Shown: in pieces, positions 62,421-64,000 of the stretch
Layout: each line of letters begins with the position of its first letter
Numbering within the stretch: the first letter of the stretch is position 1
From: an uncultured Clostridium sp.
GTDB lineage: Bacteria; Bacillota; Clostridia; TANB77; CAG-508
DNA length: 64,000 nt
Reading direction: 5' to 3'
Assembly: GCA_900555615.1 (NCBI GenBank)
Contig: USMB01000002.1
Location: 50,672 to 114,671, forward strand
Translations under genes and position numbers: made by a program
The notes under the pieces: model-generated
Databases searched by the model: none
Told to the model about the DNA's origin: nothing
What the model saw: only the letters and a program-made list of their open reading frames with translations

Positions 62421-63125
62421 ATGGAAAATGATATTTATTCGAAAAATGATATAATAAAAAGAGTAATAAAAATAATATTTAAGATTTTTTATCAAATCTT
62501 AATAATATTTTGCTTTATATTAACGGCAATCATTGTTTTACAAAAAATTACTGATAGTAATGGTTCAATTGGTGGATATAGAATATTTAGAGTTATTACA
62601 GGAAGTATGATTCCGCAATATGATATAGGAGAAGTAGTAATAAGTAAAACAACTGATCCAAGTGCTATTAAAGTTGGAGATGATATTGTTTATAGAGGAA
62701 CCTATGGCGAATACAACGGGAAGATAATCATGCACGAAGTTATAGGAATAGATAAAGACCAGAATAATAATTTTACATTTCATGCAAAAGGACTTGCAAG
62801 TGGTAGTGTGGAAGATCCACAAATTAAACCACGTCAAATATATGGTGTAGTAAAATATAAATCTGCAATTTTAGCTATATTATATGATTTAGCAACAAAT
62901 ATATATACTGCATTTATAATTATATTTATCTTGGTACTAAATGTATTTATTGCATTTAAATTTCCAGAAAAGATAAAATTAAAACAACTTGCAGAATCTG
63001 GAATTACAAGTGATTCAGATGAAGATGCAGAGCTGGAAGACGAAGAAAAAATAGAAGAAAACAACGATATAGACGTTGAAGAAAATGCAAAAGATGAACA
63101 AGAAGATAAAACAGATGAAGAATAA
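62421..63125 (+). CDS. SipW-type signal peptidase I, fourth active-looking copy with acidic tail
   Basis: A 234-residue protein. I prefer the ATG at 62421 (seven bases after GAGGT) over 62415, where spacing would be one base. From the 62415 ATG, the membrane segment is about 22-43, the nucleophile box ITGSMIPQYDIGEVVIS (Ser64), and the base box KIIMHEVIGI. In that last box His107 is kept but the usual HR is HE. AKGLASGSVEDP replaces the KGDNN box. A second membrane segment spans about 162-180. The last ~37 residues are almost all Asp/Glu, a feature no other copy has, and opposite in charge to the tail of the 52603 paralogue. It precedes the YAWFS protein gene at 63164, its likely substrate. 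Confidence 0.83.
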   Translation: MENDIYSKNDIIKRVIKIIFKIFYQILIIFCFILTAIIVLQKITDSNGSIGGYRIFRVITGSMIPQYDIGEVVISKTTDPSAIKVGDDIVYRGTYGEYNGKIIMHEVIGIDKDQNNNFTFHAKGLASGSVEDPQIKPRQIYGVVKYKSAILAILYDLATNIYTAFIIIFILVLNVFIAFKFPEKIKLKQLAESGITSDSDEDAELEDEEKIEENNDIDVEENAKDEQEDKTDEE

Positions 63126-63163
63126 TGTTCTATTTATTTAAGTTTCAAAAGATAGGAGGGGTT

Positions 63164-63868
63164 ATGAATATATTACGTGAATTCAGAAGAGTTAAAAAAA
63201 GAAGCATAGCAACTAGAATAAAATTACTTTTATTGTTTTCAGTAATATTAATAGTAAATACCTATGCGTGGTTTAGTGCAGACAAAGATGTTGATTTAAA
63301 AGGACTGGAGGGAGATGTTACCTCTTGGGATGTGGCTTACTATGTTAATGAGGACGAAAATGAGATTCTCGATCAAACAGCGGTATTTACCATAGATGAA
63401 CTATACCCTGGAATGCCAGAAAGGCAAGATGTAGTTCACGTTTATAATCTTGGAACAACTAGTACAACAATCAAATATGAATTACTATCTGTAAAAATAT
63501 TTGGACAAGAAGTTTTAGACAAAATAAAAGCTGATAATGGAATTGTAACAGAAGGCAATACAACATATATATTTTCTGATAACACGCAATATCCATTCAA
63601 TGTTAGTTACACATATGATAGAGACAGATTAGATGGAAAATATGTTAGTGATTCAAGTACTCCTAATGCAGTTACTACATTTAAATTTAATGTAGATTGG
63701 CCTTATGAAGAAGGGGCAAATGAAGAAGAAAAATTGGCAAAAGATATATTAGATACCAAGTTTGGAAAAGATGCGTATAATTTCTATAAAGAGGGAACAA
63801 ACAATTCTCAAAAAGCAGTGGAAATATATGTGAAAATAACAAGTAGTATATTACGTCAAAACCAGTAA
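63164..63868 (+). CDS. TasA-like exported subunit with YAWFS signal
   Basis: A 234-residue protein. The ATG at 63164 has a strong AGGAGGG site (63154-63160); the ATG at 63125, overlapping the previous stop, has none. The N-terminus is basic (REFRRVKKRS), then a hydrophobic segment and IVNTYAWFSADKDVDLKGLEG, a classic SipW-type boundary like that of the 935 product. The mature domain has ELYPGMPERQDVVHVYNLG followed by TIKYELLSVKIFG, the core of TasA/camelysin-like subunits. No sortase motif or C-terminal helix. It is the last gene of the visible cluster. Confidence 0.75.
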   Translation: MNILREFRRVKKRSIATRIKLLLLFSVILIVNTYAWFSADKDVDLKGLEGDVTSWDVAYYVNEDENEILDQTAVFTIDELYPGMPERQDVVHVYNLGTTSTTIKYELLSVKIFGQEVLDKIKADNGIVTEGNTTYIFSDNTQYPFNVSYTYDRDRLDGKYVSDSSTPNAVTTFKFNVDWPYEEGANEEEKLAKDILDTKFGKDAYNFYKEGTNNSQKAVEIYVKITSSILRQNQ

Positions 63869-63907
63869 AATCAAGATATTAGGGCTATTTTAAAAAGCAA
63901 AACAAAA

Positions 63908-63940
63908 TGTAATATAATTGTAACATAAATGTAATATTAA
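63908..63940 (+). promoter_or_regulatory. Three tandem 11-bp repeats at the right edge
   Basis: TGTAATATAAT (63908-63918), TGTAACATAAA (63919-63929) and TGTAATATTAA (63930-63940) abut exactly. They match the elements upstream of the genes at 935 and 2383. A clear -10 is not visible before the window ends, but the arrangement predicts another co-regulated gene just outside. Confidence 0.5.
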
Positions 63941-64000
63941 AATCGTGTCAATCATTTTTGAAAATGTCTTAAAAAATTTTATTTATTAGCACTAAATTTT

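Noticed and set aside
63125..63163. Upstream ATG at 63125 for the last gene
   Set aside because: It has no ribosome site and would add 13 atypical residues, whereas AGGAGGG is correctly placed for the ATG at 63164.

Overview
The window is AT-rich, and every gene I can support is on the + strand, read with the standard bacterial code. It looks like chromosome from an uncultured, spore-forming, low-GC Bacillota (Clostridia-like). The evidence is a 5'-truncated yunB-type sporulation gene at the left edge, AGGAGG-type ribosome binding sites, sigma-A-like promoters, and SipW/TasA-type and BspA/DUF285-type surface proteins. I saw no tRNA, rRNA, CRISPR array, transposase or integrase. The species and strain cannot be named from the sequence.

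Layout. (1) 2-712: yunB, followed at once by a perfect 37-bp hairpin. (2) 813-3645: two singly transcribed genes, a TasA-like secreted protein with a YAWFS signal and a cytoplasmic protein with an AT-hook-like motif. Both promoters sit just downstream of tandem 11-bp TGTAAYAYAAA repeats. (3) 3911-51166: two giant surface protein genes (8188 and 7417 codons) occupying about 47 kb. They are built from bacterial Ig-like modules and BspA-type (DUF285) leucine-rich blocks. Class I Ig modules fill the first third of giant 1. After that comes a super-repeat of one LRR block plus six Ig modules in fixed order (a-b-c-d-e-f). Giant 2 ends in a repeat of Listeria-Bacteroides type, a YGG-rich beta-helix and a unique C-terminus. 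(4) 51225-63868: a tight co-directional cluster of fourteen genes. It holds five signal peptidase I/SipW-type proteins (one with a substituted catalytic His), several small secreted TasA-like proteins, a membrane-anchored McrB-like AAA+ ATPase with a DUF2357-like partner, a coiled-coil protein, a 45-residue coupled small protein and one orphan. (5) 63869-64000: three more 11-bp repeats, probably upstream of the next gene.

The most striking observation is that the super-repeat runs in phase across the gap between the two giants. Giant 1 stops inside the linker after an LRR block, and mature giant 2 resumes at the matching position of the next module. The pair therefore behaves as one roughly 15,600-residue repeat array cut in two by a terminator, a promoter and a new export signal.

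How the genes may work together (inference). The interleaved signal peptidases could each process a neighbouring TasA-like subunit to build a heterogeneous surface fibre or matrix carrying, or anchored by, the two giants. Neither giant has a sortase motif or C-terminal membrane anchor, and there is no sortase gene here. The AAA+ ATPase, its partner and the coiled-coil protein may be a cytoplasmic/membrane machine powering or gating export or assembly. That combination is the best candidate for an undescribed system in this window.
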